Shown here piece after piece: positions 12,111-20,893 of a DNA stretch of 23,320 nt (the first letter of the stretch is position 1; every line of letters starts with the position of its first letter). The translations under genes and the position numbers were made by a program. The stretch comes from a virus. The notes under the pieces were generated by a model, which saw nothing but the letters and a program-made list of their open reading frames with translations, ran no database searches and was not told the DNA's origin. The stretch is taken from positions 1 to 23,320 of IMG/VR virus record IMGVR_UViG_3300032093_000864; one strand, given 5' to 3'.

Positions 12111-12476
12111 CGACTGTCAGGTACCGGCAAAATGCACCCGCTTCCTCTCACCCTCACCCCATAGCCCTACCCTATCGAATCCTGGCTATCGATAGTCGAC
12201 CCTCTCGCTCATAGCCGGCTGCTATCGCCGCCGATTATGCGCACATATAACGTACGTTATGTAAAACGCGGCTGATAGCCGCTTGCTATGGATATCGACC
12301 GCTTGCTGGCAGTTTGTTGCCATTTTGATAGGGGGGGGAGGGGTCTGGCTGGCTAGTAAAATTTGCGGGAGCCTCCAACCCTCTGAAAAAAGGAAAACAG
12401 CCAATCTGGCCAAAGTAGCCAATCCCACCAGAAAGCAGCTACAATCTGCGCAGCTTCCCCACACAGGAAAAAAGCC
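12111..12476. other. Gene-free, palindrome-rich stretch before terS (candidate packaging site)
   Basis: No credible gene is seen. The stretch holds a perfect 14-bp palindrome ATAACGTACGTTAT (12247-12260), a perfect 10-bp palindrome CTATCGATAG (12186-12195) and several more ATAGCC, GGCTAT and CTATCG motifs in both orientations. It also has a hairpin GCGGCT-gat-AGCCGC (12268-12282), CCGCTTGCT twice 20 bp apart (12279 and 12299) and a G8-A-G4 tract (12331-12343). Its position directly upstream of the small terminase gene is where cos or pac sites often lie; that function is inferred. The TerS SD (AGGA) is at its end. Confidence 0.5.
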
Positions 12477-12785
12477 ATGCCAGCCCCGATTAAAGACCCA
12501 CCGTACGTGCCGCCAGCGACGCTGCCAAAGACCGACACGCAGCGCATCAAAGAGTTGAAGCAAATGCTCATTGAAGGCAAGGGCGCTGACGTCGTGCAGA
12601 AGGTCATCACGATCGCGTTAGACGACGGCCACCCAGGCCAGATGGCCGCCTTAAAGATGTGTATGGACCGCGCACTACCGGCGAGCCTGTTTGAGAAGAC
12701 CGCCGCCCAGCGCAGCGCGATCAACATCACCATTACCGGCATCGGCCAGCCGGAGATCAAGGACATCACGGATGTCGGACCTTAA
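12477..12785 (+). CDS. terS: Terminase small subunit
   Basis: A 102-residue packaging protein. After a Pro-rich start (PPYVPPATLPK) come helices with RIKELKQMLIEGKGADVVQK (23-42) and IALDDGHPGQMAALKMCMDRALP (46-68), then LFEKTAAQRSAINITITGIG. The HPGQMAAxKxCMDRxLPxSLFE signature is typical of short small subunits in podovirus-like phages. The family forms a ring that binds the packaging site and delivers the concatemer to TerL. It overlaps the TerL start by 14 nt. The upstream palindromic stretch is the natural candidate for its target. Confidence 0.85.
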   Translation: MPAPIKDPPYVPPATLPKTDTQRIKELKQMLIEGKGADVVQKVITIALDDGHPGQMAALKMCMDRALPASLFEKTAAQRSAINITITGIGQPEIKDITDVGP

Positions 12786-14031
12786 CTTCCAGCTGCTGCC
12801 GTGGCAGCAAGAGGTCTTCAACGACAAGACGCGCTTCAAGGTCGTCGCAGCCGGTCGCCGTTGCGGCAAGTCCAGACTAGCCGCCACCACCTTGCTAATC
12901 GAAGGACTGCGCTGCCCGTCAGGATCTGCGGTCTTATATGTCGCACCCACGAACGGTCAGGCGCGGCAGATTATCTGGAACGTCCTCTTGGATCTGGGAC
13001 GGGACGTGATCGCCGGCAGTCATGTGAACAACCAGGACATCACGCTAGTCAACGGTGCGGTGATTTACGTCAGGGGCGCCGACCGCCCCGACACGCTGCG
13101 GGGTGTTAGCTTGACCTACGCCGTGCTGGACGAGGTGGCGGACATTAAGCCAGAAGCGTGGGAGCAGGTCATCCGCGCGTCTCTGTCAGACAAGAAGGGA
13201 CGAGGGCTCTTCATCGGAACGCCCAAGGGGCGCAACTGGTTCAACGACCTGTACAAGTTAGGCCAGACGGGTGAGGACGAGGATTGGAAGAGCTGGCACT
13301 TCACGACGAAAGACAACCCGCTGATCGACCCGAAGGAAATCGAGTCAGCGAAAAAGACGTTATCGACCTTTGCATTTAAGCAAGAGTACATGGCGAGCTT
13401 CGACAATGCGGGCTCGGACATCTTCAAGGATGAGTGGATCAAGTACGGCGAGGAGCCCGAGTACGGCAGTTACTTTGTGGCCGTGGACTTGGCTGGGTTT
13501 GAGGAAGTGGCCAAGCAGGCGGCGAACTCGAAAAAGCGGTTAGACGAGACGGCGATCGCGATTGTCAAAGTGACGGACGACGGCAAGTGGTTTGTCAAAG
13601 ACATCCAGCACGGGCGCTGGGACATCCGCGAGACGGCAGCGAAGATTCTAATGGCCATGCGCGACTACCGGCCCCTGTCGGTCGGGATTGAGCGAGGGGC
13701 GCTAAAAAACGCAGTTTTGCCGTATTTGAGTGATTTAATGCGCAAAAATAATGTATATTCGCACATAGTTGATCTCACGCATGGCAACCGGAAAAAGGCT
13801 GACCGGATCATCTGGAGCCTCCAGGGTCGGTTCGAGCACGGCAGGATCGTGCTGAACCAAGAAGGTGATTTTGAGACCTTTCTTGACCAGCTGTTGATGT
13901 TTCCGGCGCAAGGCGTCCACGATGACCTACCCGATGCGCTCTCTTACATTGACCAGCTGGCGGTGACTTCCTACTTCGAAGGCGACGCTGACGATGATTG
14001 GGAGCCGATAGACGTAATTTCTGGGGTGTAG
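12772..14031 (+). CDS. terL: Terminase large subunit (packaging ATPase-nuclease)
   Basis: A 419-residue DNA-packaging motor. The ATPase has Walker A GRRCGKS (28-34), Walker B VLDE (118-121) and coupling motif GTPKG (149-153). The RNase H-like nuclease shows VAVDLAG (D239), GIERG (E307) and HDDLPDAL (D384, D385, D388), the expected acidic triad. ATG 12772 begins MSDLNFQLLPWQQEVF, the usual adenine-binding Q-motif region; an earlier in-frame start would translate the TerS gene out of frame and is rejected. It cuts the concatemer and pumps DNA through the portal. The TAG stop is followed by the portal start one base later. Confidence 0.96.
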   Translation: MSDLNFQLLPWQQEVFNDKTRFKVVAAGRRCGKSRLAATTLLIEGLRCPSGSAVLYVAPTNGQARQIIWNVLLDLGRDVIAGSHVNNQDITLVNGAVIYVRGADRPDTLRGVSLTYAVLDEVADIKPEAWEQVIRASLSDKKGRGLFIGTPKGRNWFNDLYKLGQTGEDEDWKSWHFTTKDNPLIDPKEIESAKKTLSTFAFKQEYMASFDNAGSDIFKDEWIKYGEEPEYGSYFVAVDLAGFEEVAKQAANSKKRLDETAIAIVKVTDDGKWFVKDIQHGRWDIRETAAKILMAMRDYRPLSVGIERGALKNAVLPYLSDLMRKNNVYSHIVDLTHGNRKKADRIIWSLQGRFEHGRIVLNQEGDFETFLDQLLMFPAQGVHDDLPDALSYIDQLAVTSYFEGDADDDWEPIDVISGV

Positions 14032-14032
14032 G

Positions 14033-16081
14033 ATGGACCAAAACGATTTTGACCAGCCCACTGAGAACGATAAAGAGCTTATCGCTTTCGTGGTAGAACA
14101 CTGCGACCGCTGGCGCGACTACCGCAACGTCAACTTTCTCCCGCTTTGGGAAGAATATGAGCGCATCTTCCGTGGCGAATGGGCCATTGAAGACAAAACG
14201 CGCGACTCTGAACGCTCCCGCATCGTAACCCCCATGACCCAGCAGGCTGTTGAGACACGCCACGCTGAGATCATGGAGGCGATCTTTGGCTCGGGTGAGT
14301 TCTTCGACATCAAGGACGACGTCAAGGACATCGACGGCAACCCGATGGATGTCGAGATGATCAAGATCCAGATGATGGAGGATCTGAAAAAGGACAAGTT
14401 CAGGAAGTACGTTGATCAGATTGAGTTGTTGGCCGAGATTTACGGCACGGGTATCGCCGAGATCACCGTCACAATGGAGAAGGAATACATCCCGGCGACC
14501 CAGCCGATTCCTGGCATGCAAGGCCAAGCGGCTATTGGTGTCAAGGAAGTAGACCGCGTCTCGGTCAAGCCCATACCGGTGAACCCGAAAAACTTCCTGT
14601 GGGATCCCAACGGCACGTCGGTGGACGACTGCATGGGCGTGGCAATTGAGAAGTACGTGTCGATCCACAAGGTGGTGGCCAACATTGAGAAGGGCGTCTA
14701 CCGCAAGGTCAACATCGTGCCGACCTACGACGACACGGACTTGGAGCCCACGCAAGAGGTCAGCCAGTACCAGAACGAAAAGGTCAAACTGCTGACCTAC
14801 TATGGTCTGGTGCCCAAGGAATATCTGGAGAAGTTGGACAGCGAAGACGAGGAGATGGTTGAGCTCTTCCCCGACGACTCGCCTGCTGAAGACTACTCCG
14901 ACATGGTCGAAGCCATCATCGTGATTGGTAACGACGGCATGCTGCTGAAGGCCGAAGCGAACCCGTACATGATGAAGGATCGTCCGGTGTTGACGTACCA
15001 GGACGACACGGTGCCTAACCGCCTGCCTGGCCGTGGCACGGTGGAAAAAGCGTACAACATGCAAAAGGCGATCGATGCACAGGTGCGCACGCACTTGGAC
15101 TCGCTGGCACTGACTGCGGTGCCGATGGTGGCAATGGATGCAACCCGTCTGCCACGGGGTGCCAAGTTCGAGGTGCGGCCGGGCAAGGCGTTCATGACCA
15201 ACGGCAACCCGTCGGAGATTCTGTATCCGTTCAAGTTCGGTCAGACTGATGGCAGTAGCCTGACGACTGCGCAGGCATTCGAGCGCATGCTCTTGCAAGC
15301 CACAGGCACCTTGGATAGCCAAGGCATGGTCAGCCAAGTGGCCAGAGATGGTGGCAACGCAGGTATGTCGATGGCGGTGGCTACCATCATCAAGAAGTAC
15401 AAGCGTACGCTGGTGAACTTCCAGGAAGACTTCCTGATTCCGTTTATCAAAAAAGCGGCGTTTCGGTACATGCAGTTTGACCCCGAGCGCTATCCTTCGG
15501 TTGATCTGAACTTCGTACCAACTGCGACACTGGGCATCATCGCTCGCGAGTACGAGCAGGCGCAGTTCATCGCCTTGCTGCAGACCCTTGGCCCCGACAC
15601 ACCGGTGCTGCCATTGATTCTGAAAGGTATTGTGGCCAACAGCTCGCTGTCGAACCGCATGGAGTTGATGGAATCCCTGACTCAGATGGCCCAGCCGAAC
15701 CCAGAAGCGCAGCAAGCCGCCATGATGCAGCAGCAGCTGGCCATGCAGGCAGCGCAAGCGCAGATTGCGGTCAATCAGACGCAGGCCGAACGCAACCGGG
15801 CAGAGGCTATCAACACCACAATCGAGACGAAATTAAAGCCCATTGAGGTGCAGAGCAAGATTATGGCGGCCAATACGCAAAATCTGCCGACTAACGACGA
15901 GATGGCGTCTAGAGAGTTTGACAAACGGGTGAAGATCGCCGAATTGATGCTCAAAGAAGCCGACATCAAGAACAAATCGAAGATTGTCGAGATGCAAATG
16001 GCGGAAAAGCAGAACAAAATCAGCGGCATGGAAGAAGATTTCTTGGAAGAACTGACCAAGGAGCTCTCTGGTGGACGTTGA
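14033..16081 (+). CDS. Portal protein (head-to-tail connector)
   Basis: A 682-residue podovirus-like portal, forming the dodecameric ring at the capsid vertex through which TerL pumps DNA. It starts MDQNDFDQPTENDKELIAFV, with LWEEYERIFRGEW near 38-50 and the typical RSRIVTPMTQQAVETRHAEI block near 63-82. The core has alternating strands and helices with GRGTVEKAYNMQKAIDAQVR. The last ~150 residues are Gln/Ala-rich, then a charged coiled coil up to ELTKELSGGR, probably a barrel or scaffold-contacting tail. ATG 14033 has GGGGTGTAGG immediately upstream. It overlaps the tail-fibre start by 11 nt. The length (P22 has about 725) fits podoviruses rather than HK97-like siphoviruses. Confidence 0.9.
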   Translation: MDQNDFDQPTENDKELIAFVVEHCDRWRDYRNVNFLPLWEEYERIFRGEWAIEDKTRDSERSRIVTPMTQQAVETRHAEIMEAIFGSGEFFDIKDDVKDIDGNPMDVEMIKIQMMEDLKKDKFRKYVDQIELLAEIYGTGIAEITVTMEKEYIPATQPIPGMQGQAAIGVKEVDRVSVKPIPVNPKNFLWDPNGTSVDDCMGVAIEKYVSIHKVVANIEKGVYRKVNIVPTYDDTDLEPTQEVSQYQNEKVKLLTYYGLVPKEYLEKLDSEDEEMVELFPDDSPAEDYSDMVEAIIVIGNDGMLLKAEANPYMMKDRPVLTYQDDTVPNRLPGRGTVEKAYNMQKAIDAQVRTHLDSLALTAVPMVAMDATRLPRGAKFEVRPGKAFMTNGNPSEILYPFKFGQTDGSSLTTAQAFERMLLQATGTLDSQGMVSQVARDGGNAGMSMAVATIIKKYKRTLVNFQEDFLIPFIKKAAFRYMQFDPERYPSVDLNFVPTATLGIIAREYEQAQFIALLQTLGPDTPVLPLILKGIVANSSLSNRMELMESLTQMAQPNPEAQQAAMMQQQLAMQAAQAQIAVNQTQAERNRAEAINTTIETKLKPIEVQSKIMAANTQNLPTNDEMASREFDKRVKIAELMLKEADIKNKSKIVEMQMAEKQNKISGMEEDFLEELTKELSGGR

Positions 16082-18362
16082 AAGCCTCGCTAAACAGCTG
16101 ATTCTTCAAAATATGACGCCAGAGCAGCAAAAAGCTGTTCTGGAGTCGGTTCGTGCCACCCTGCAAGAGGCTCGCGGCAAGCAAAAACAGCGTGTGAGCG
16201 AGAATGTGGGCATGGTGGTAGACGCCTTGAAGAAGATCGAGGCTGATATTCGTGCCAAGTACGATGATTTAGGCAACAAAATCACCGCTCGGGTCAATTC
16301 GATCCGCGATGGCCGGGATGGCACCAATGGATCGGACGGTCGTGATGGCCAAGATGGCCGTCCTGGGCGTGATGGTGCACCGGGACCCGCAGGTCCAGCT
16401 GGTCGGGACGGTGCCAACGGCATCGATGGCAAGGATGGGGTATCTGTCACCGACGCCAAGATTGATTTTGATGGTTCGCTCATCATTAGTCTGTCGAATG
16501 GCCGTGAAATCAACGTTGGTGAGGTGGTGGCTCCCGACTTAGCGGAGAAAATCAAGGTCATCACCAACGGTGGTGGCACGTCGCAGTATGTCTTGGACAC
16601 ACTGGCGTCACTCCAGACGCAGATCAATAACCTGATCCCCAGCCAGACGGGCAATGCAGGTAAGTTCTTGACCACCAATGGGTCGGTATTGTCATGGGCG
16701 GACGTGGCTGGCGGCTTGGACTACCAAGGCACATGGAATGCGTCTACTAACACGCCAACTTTGGCCTCCGGCGTAGGCACCAACGGCTACTACTACGTGG
16801 TATCGGTCGATGGTACGACTACCTTGGACGGTATCAGCGACTGGAAAGCGGGTGATTGGCTGCTGTTTAACGGCACCGTGTGGCAAAAGATTGACCAGAG
16901 TTGGGCGATTGCCGGTGCCAACGACAACATCACGTCGATGACGGGCATCACGGGCGGCATTTCATCGCCGGACTTCGTCCAGTTCGACACAGGCGCCACA
17001 GTCACCAACGCAGCAGGCCGTCTGTACTGGGATTCGACGCAACAGACGTTGACAGTAGGTTTGAACGCCAACATCGCGGCGGATATTGGCCAAACGCTGT
17101 ACGCCTACGCGACGAATGACGAGGCCGTGACGATCACCAAGGGCCAGCCGGTGTACATGTACGCTGCGCAAGGCGACCGGGTGTCAGTCAAGCTGGCGTA
17201 CAACACGGGTGACGCGACTTCAGCCAAAACGCTGGGTATTTGCGCGGAAAATATTGCTGCAGGCCAAGCAGGCATGATCTTGTGCCAGGGTGTGCAAGAT
17301 GGCCTCGATCTGAGTGCCTACACAGCCGGTGATACGCTCTATTTGGGCGCAACTGCCGGCACTTTAACCAGTACGAAGCCTTACGCACCTAACCATCTGG
17401 TCTATATCGGCGTGGTTGAGCGGGCTAATGCGGGCAATGGTCGTCTGTACGTGCGCGTGCAGAATGGCTATGAGATGGACGAGCTGCACAATGTGTCAGC
17501 GCAGAGTCCATCTAATGGTCAGGTATTGATTTACAACGCATCAACCAGTCTGTGGGAAAAGAATACGCTGACTGATGGCACGGGCATCACAATTACTGAG
17601 GGTGCGGGGTCAATTACGATCACTAATGCAGCGCCTGACCAAACGGTCGCCTTGACGGGCGCTGGTACAACGGCTATCACAGGCACCTACCCCAACTTTA
17701 CGATTACCTCGAACGATCAGTACACAGGCACGGTCACAAGCGTTGGCGGCACCGGTACGGTCAACGGCATTAGCTTGTCGGGCACGGTCACATCCAGTGG
17801 CAGTCTGACCTTGGGCGGCACGCTTTCTGGTGTGGATCTGACTACCCAAGTTACTGGCACGCTGCCGATTGCTAATGGTGGTACAGGACAGACGACACAG
17901 ACTGCAGCGTTTGACGCACTAGCGCCGACGACGACTAAGGGTGATTTGATTGTCAATGACGGGTCGGATAATGTCCGCCTGGCAGTTGGTACCAACAACT
18001 ATGTATTGACAGCTGACTCTGCACAGGCAACGGGTGTGAAATGGGCAGCTGTGGCAGCCGGCACCACGGTGTCTGACGACACCTCGACCAACGCAACGTA
18101 CTACCCAACGTTCTCAACAGCGACTTCAGGAACGTTCTCAACGGCTACGGTATCGAGTACCAAACTGACCTATAACCCATCGCTGGGCGGCTTGACAGCT
18201 ACACAACTAGGCGCGTCGAATGGTATTTTGTTCACCAACCAGACGATCAATACGTCGGTGACATTTCCAACAGGCTATGAAGGCATCAGCGGTAAGAATA
18301 CAACCGTCGCTAGTGGTGTGACAGTGACTGTCCCCTCTGGCGCTAACTGGACGATAGTGTGA
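16071..18362 (+). CDS. Collagen-repeat tail fibre protein
   Basis: A 763-residue trimeric fibre. It starts at GTG 16071, with AAGGAG 7 nt upstream inside the portal gene. Residues 5-75 are helical or coiled-coil. Residues 81-123 are 14 Gly-X-Y triplets (GRDGTNGSDGRDG and so on), a collagen-like rod. Residues about 216-275 (LDYQGTWNASTNTP, then WKAGDWLLFNGTVWQKID) and 340-475 (KGQPVYMYAAQGDRVSVK to ELHNVSAQSP) are blocks common to phage fibres. Residues 597-660 carry the familiar LPIANGGTGQTT and TTTKGDLIVNDGSDNVRLAV module. The C-terminus is beta-rich and lacks Cys. The first helical part may dock it on the tail or capsid; the C-terminal part probably contacts the host receptor. Confidence 0.88.
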   Translation: MDVESLAKQLILQNMTPEQQKAVLESVRATLQEARGKQKQRVSENVGMVVDALKKIEADIRAKYDDLGNKITARVNSIRDGRDGTNGSDGRDGQDGRPGRDGAPGPAGPAGRDGANGIDGKDGVSVTDAKIDFDGSLIISLSNGREINVGEVVAPDLAEKIKVITNGGGTSQYVLDTLASLQTQINNLIPSQTGNAGKFLTTNGSVLSWADVAGGLDYQGTWNASTNTPTLASGVGTNGYYYVVSVDGTTTLDGISDWKAGDWLLFNGTVWQKIDQSWAIAGANDNITSMTGITGGISSPDFVQFDTGATVTNAAGRLYWDSTQQTLTVGLNANIAADIGQTLYAYATNDEAVTITKGQPVYMYAAQGDRVSVKLAYNTGDATSAKTLGICAENIAAGQAGMILCQGVQDGLDLSAYTAGDTLYLGATAGTLTSTKPYAPNHLVYIGVVERANAGNGRLYVRVQNGYEMDELHNVSAQSPSNGQVLIYNASTSLWEKNTLTDGTGITITEGAGSITITNAAPDQTVALTGAGTTAITGTYPNFTITSNDQYTGTVTSVGGTGTVNGISLSGTVTSSGSLTLGGTLSGVDLTTQVTGTLPIANGGTGQTTQTAAFDALAPTTTKGDLIVNDGSDNVRLAVGTNNYVLTADSAQATGVKWAAVAAGTTVSDDTSTNATYYPTFSTATSGTFSTATVSSTKLTYNPSLGGLTATQLGASNGILFTNQTINTSVTFPTGYEGISGKNTTVASGVTVTVPSGANWTIV

Positions 18363-18363
18363 T

Positions 18364-18831
18364 ATGCCAATAACAATTGACGGTAGCGGCACGATTACAG
18401 GTTTATCCGCAGGTGGATTGCCTGATAGTTCAATTGTGACTGCTGATATTGCTGATGCAAACATTACTGCGGCTAAGTTAGATGGCGCTCAGAGTGGATC
18501 AGCCCCTATCTATGCTGCTAGAGCATGGGTCAACTTCAACGGCACAGGTACAGTAGCTATCAGAGCTAGTGGTAATGTGTCGAGTATTACGGATAACGGT
18601 ACGGGTAACTATACGGTCAACTTTACGACGGCGATGCCGGATGCGAATTATTCCCTTGTTCAGGGCGGCGGCGAAGTAAATACCTCTACTTTGTATTCTG
18701 GATCAACAGCAGCTAGGATTATGCAGCCGGGAGTTTTGTCTGCAAGTAATGCTCAATTTTTTACTGGGTATCAATATTCAAGTAGCGCGTTGCAAGATGC
18801 TGCGTACATATATTTAGCAGTCTTCCGCTAA
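18364..18831 (+). CDS. Short tail fibre / receptor-binding protein, paralogue 1
   Basis: A 155-residue beta-rich protein beginning MPITIDGSGTITGLSAGGLP, with a segment TADIADANITAAKLDGAQSG typical of phage fibre linkers. Residues 44-96 are 46 of 53 identical to a block in the fibre gene at 19261, while the C-terminal 60 residues are unlike it. That pattern (shared platform, variable tip) fits exchangeable receptor-binding domains. The start is 1 nt after the large fibre's stop, with no distinct SD, so translation is probably coupled. It has no catalytic motif. It ends in AVFR, as does the paralogue. Confidence 0.8.
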   Translation: MPITIDGSGTITGLSAGGLPDSSIVTADIADANITAAKLDGAQSGSAPIYAARAWVNFNGTGTVAIRASGNVSSITDNGTGNYTVNFTTAMPDANYSLVQGGGEVNTSTLYSGSTAARIMQPGVLSASNAQFFTGYQYSSSALQDAAYIYLAVFR

Positions 18832-18843
18832 CAAGGAGATTTT

Positions 18844-19035
18844 ATGAACCAGAGAATTATTTACCCAACAGATGACGGCGGTGTCGCTGTCATTATCCCA
18901 GCCGCTGAGTGTGGCTTAACCATTGAAGAGATCGCCGCTAAAGATGTGCCAGCAGGTAAGCCTTACGAGATCGTAGACGTAGCGGATATTCCTTCAGAAC
19001 GTACATTTCGTGGAGCATGGTCATGGGTCTCGTAA
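18844..19035 (+). CDS. Small conserved protein associated with tail fibres
   Basis: A 63-residue protein, MNQRIIYPTDDGGVAVIIPA at the start, with ECGLTIEEIAAKDVPAGKPY and the end DIPSERTFRGAWSW. I recognise the DVPAGxPYxIVDxxDIPxxRTFRxAW pattern as one that recurs immediately after fibre genes in many phages; its function is not established, and an assembly factor or small structural protein is possible. The SD AAGGAG is strong. The gene overlaps the next by 13 nt. Confidence 0.75.
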   Translation: MNQRIIYPTDDGGVAVIIPAAECGLTIEEIAAKDVPAGKPYEIVDVADIPSERTFRGAWSWVS

Positions 19036-19259
19036 TTGACTTAACTAAAGCTAAGAACATTGGTCACGATATGCGTCGTGCTGCTAGAGCTGAAGAATTC
19101 GCTCCGCATGATGCTGTAATTGCTAAAGCTATTCCCGGTGCTGATGCTGTAGCTGCTGAGACTGCTCGTCAGGCTATCCGTGAGAAGTACGCAACGATAC
19201 AAGCCCAGATTGACGCAGCCACAACACCTGACGAGATTAAAGTAGCACTAGGGATTTGA
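19023..19259 (+). CDS. Small conserved phage protein downstream of the fibre genes
   Basis: A 78-residue, mainly helical protein, MGLVIDLTKAKNIGHDMRRA at the start, followed by ARAEEFAPHDAVIAKAIPG and AAETARQAIREKYATIQAQIDAATTPDEIKVAL. This is a recurring small phage protein that travels with the preceding one. I chose ATG 19023 over ATG 19017 because GGAG (19012-19015) is 7 nt from the former and only 1 nt from the latter. Coiled-coil potential suggests oligomerisation; a chaperone role for the fibres is plausible but unproven. Confidence 0.75.
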   Translation: MGLVIDLTKAKNIGHDMRRAARAEEFAPHDAVIAKAIPGADAVAAETARQAIREKYATIQAQIDAATTPDEIKVALGI

Positions 19260-19260
19260 T

Positions 19261-19785
19261 ATGCCAATCAAGTTAAACACAGCTTCTGGTGGTGGAGTAA
19301 TACTAACTGGTGCTAATACAGCGACGGACAAGACAATTACGGTTCCTGCTGCTGATACAACTATGGTTGGGACAGATTCAACACAGACGCTAAGTAATAA
19401 GACGTTTTCTGGAGCGCAGACGTTTGGTACTGCTTCTCTTGCAGAGCCTAGCGGTTCAGCGCCTTTGTATATGTGCCGAGCTTGGGTGAACTTTAACGGT
19501 ACAGGTACGGTTGCGATCAGGGCTTCTGGGAACGTGAGTTCGATTACGGATAATGGTACTGGTGATTACACGGTGAATTTTACTTCTGCTATGACGGATA
19601 CAAATTATTGTGTTGTTTTGCCGTCAATGATGACTGGCGGAAATACATCTCAATATTTTGGTGTGAGCACACCATCCAATAATTCTTACGCAACAAAAAC
19701 AACATCGGCTGTTCGTGTTGCTGTTTACAACACCTTAATTAGTAACCAAGATGTTTTTGACGCAAACGTGGCGGTATTCCGATGA
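19261..19785 (+). CDS. Short tail fibre / receptor-binding protein, paralogue 2
   Basis: A 174-residue beta-rich protein with a Thr/Ala/Gly N-terminal part (MPIKLNTASGGGVILTGANT, then TVPAADTTMVGTDSTQTLSN, a linker pattern common in phage fibres). Residues 64-116 match residues 44-96 of the gene at 18364 in 46 of 53 positions; the C-terminal tips differ. The DNA of the shared block differs at many synonymous sites, so the duplication is not recent or the copies came from different phages. ATG 19261 is preceded by AGGGAT, and the gene ends AVFR. The two paralogues flank the two small conserved genes. Confidence 0.8.
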   Translation: MPIKLNTASGGGVILTGANTATDKTITVPAADTTMVGTDSTQTLSNKTFSGAQTFGTASLAEPSGSAPLYMCRAWVNFNGTGTVAIRASGNVSSITDNGTGDYTVNFTSAMTDTNYCVVLPSMMTGGNTSQYFGVSTPSNNSYATKTTSAVRVAVYNTLISNQDVFDANVAVFR

Positions 19786-19850
19786 GCACACTACGCCTAA
19801 CCACCATATCAAACCAGTCGGGGTCATCTTCCGCTAAAGGTCAATTATGA
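19782..19850 (+). pseudogene. 22-codon remnant of a tail fibre gene
   Basis: A frame of 22 codons, MSTLRLTTISNQSGSSSAKG plus two residues, overlaps both the previous stop and the next start by 4 nt (ATGA each). The MSTLRxTTIxxxxG start is a common N-terminus of phage fibres, but it is cut off after one motif. It is most likely the stub of a fibre gene lost by cassette exchange, kept because it couples translation of its neighbours. It could also encode nothing. Confidence 0.4.
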
Positions 19851-20893
19851 GCGTCACCATTAACGGCACTAACGGCCTTACGTTTAACGATGCCAGCACT
19901 CAGAATACTAGCCCATTTACTGGTGGATTAGGATTTCGCAACCGCATCATCAACGGTGCGATGGTGATCGACCAGCGCAATGCTGGGGCGAGTCTTTCTG
20001 TGCCTAACGCAACCCTTGTTTATGGTGTAGATCGCACTCTTGTGTATGAAGACACGGGTGCTTCTAGTTGCACTGTTCAACAGGTAACGGATGCTCCATC
20101 TGGATTTGTTAATTCACTTAAATTCACTGTCGGAACTGGCAGCACTGCAACGGCTGCTCAACTGGCTGTAGCAGAACACAGAGTTGAAGGTTTTAACTTT
20201 GCTGATTCTGCTTACGGAACGGCTTCGGCACAAACCTTCACGCTTTCGTTTTGGGTAAAGTCCTCGCTAACAGGAGCGTATTGTGTCGGTCTGCGTAATG
20301 CCTCTGATAACAGATCGTATGTAGCAACATACACAATCAACTCAGCAAACACATGGGAATTCAAAACCATTACGATTGCTGGTGATACTTCAGGAACATG
20401 GGGTACTGGAAACGGTATTGGGATTAACGTTCGTTTTGACCTTGGCTCGGGTTCAAACTACCGGACATCGACGCTGAATTCATGGCAAGCCGGTCTACTG
20501 TTTTCAAATTCATCGCAAGCAAATCTCATTGGGACAAGCAGCGCTACTTGGCAGATCACCGGCGTACAACTAGAAAAAGGCAGCACAGCCACATCGTTTG
20601 ATTACAGGCCGTATGGTACGGAGTTGGCGTTGTGTCAGAGGTATTACAGATTTGCTAACTGCGCGAACAGAGATAACGGGGCAGCAGCTAATACAAAAGC
20701 CTACGCAAATTCTGTTAATTTCCAAAATATGAGAGCCGCGCCAACTGTGTCGTTTACTGCGGTGACATCGACAAACGTGTCAAGTAGATCGGCTAGTAAC
20801 ATTACCGAATACGGCTTTACATACAACACCGTCGCTTCTGCCTCTGCGAGTATGTTTGACGAATCAATTGCCACCTGCGCGATAGAGCTATGA
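19847..20893 (+). CDS. Tail fibre with carbohydrate-binding-like domain
   Basis: A 348-residue protein. The N-terminus MSVTINGTNGLTFNDASTQN is a common fibre start. GLGFRNRIINGAMVIDQRNAG (about 27-47) opens a beta-sandwich of the type seen in phage receptor-binding proteins. It is closed by WQITGVQLEKGSTATSFDYR (about 235-254) and ELALCQRYYRF. The last 80 residues form a variable tip. The sandwich is likely a jelly-roll carbohydrate-binding module, but no ligand can be read from sequence. The SD AAAGGT is a few bases upstream. Its stop overlaps the next small gene by 4 nt. Confidence 0.85.
   Translation: MSVTINGTNGLTFNDASTQNTSPFTGGLGFRNRIINGAMVIDQRNAGASLSVPNATLVYGVDRTLVYEDTGASSCTVQQVTDAPSGFVNSLKFTVGTGSTATAAQLAVAEHRVEGFNFADSAYGTASAQTFTLSFWVKSSLTGAYCVGLRNASDNRSYVATYTINSANTWEFKTITIAGDTSGTWGTGNGIGINVRFDLGSGSNYRTSTLNSWQAGLLFSNSSQANLIGTSSATWQITGVQLEKGSTATSFDYRPYGTELALCQRYYRFANCANRDNGAAANTKAYANSVNFQNMRAAPTVSFTAVTSTNVSSRSASNITEYGFTYNTVASASASMFDESIATCAIEL

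Noticed and set aside
12283-12558. Plus-strand frame of 91 codons before terS
   Set aside because: It overlaps TerS in another frame, has no SD, and covers the G-run and palindromes; no protein family is suggested.
12691-12771. Upstream extension of the terminase large subunit
   Set aside because: The extra residues are an Arg/Ser/Pro-rich out-of-frame reading of terS. The conserved protein begins at ATG 12772.
13808-15757. Very long minus-strand frame (649 codons) opposite terL and portal
   Set aside because: His/Leu/Val-rich low-complexity translation, typical of the antisense of a codon-biased gene. The plus strand encodes clear terminase and portal proteins.
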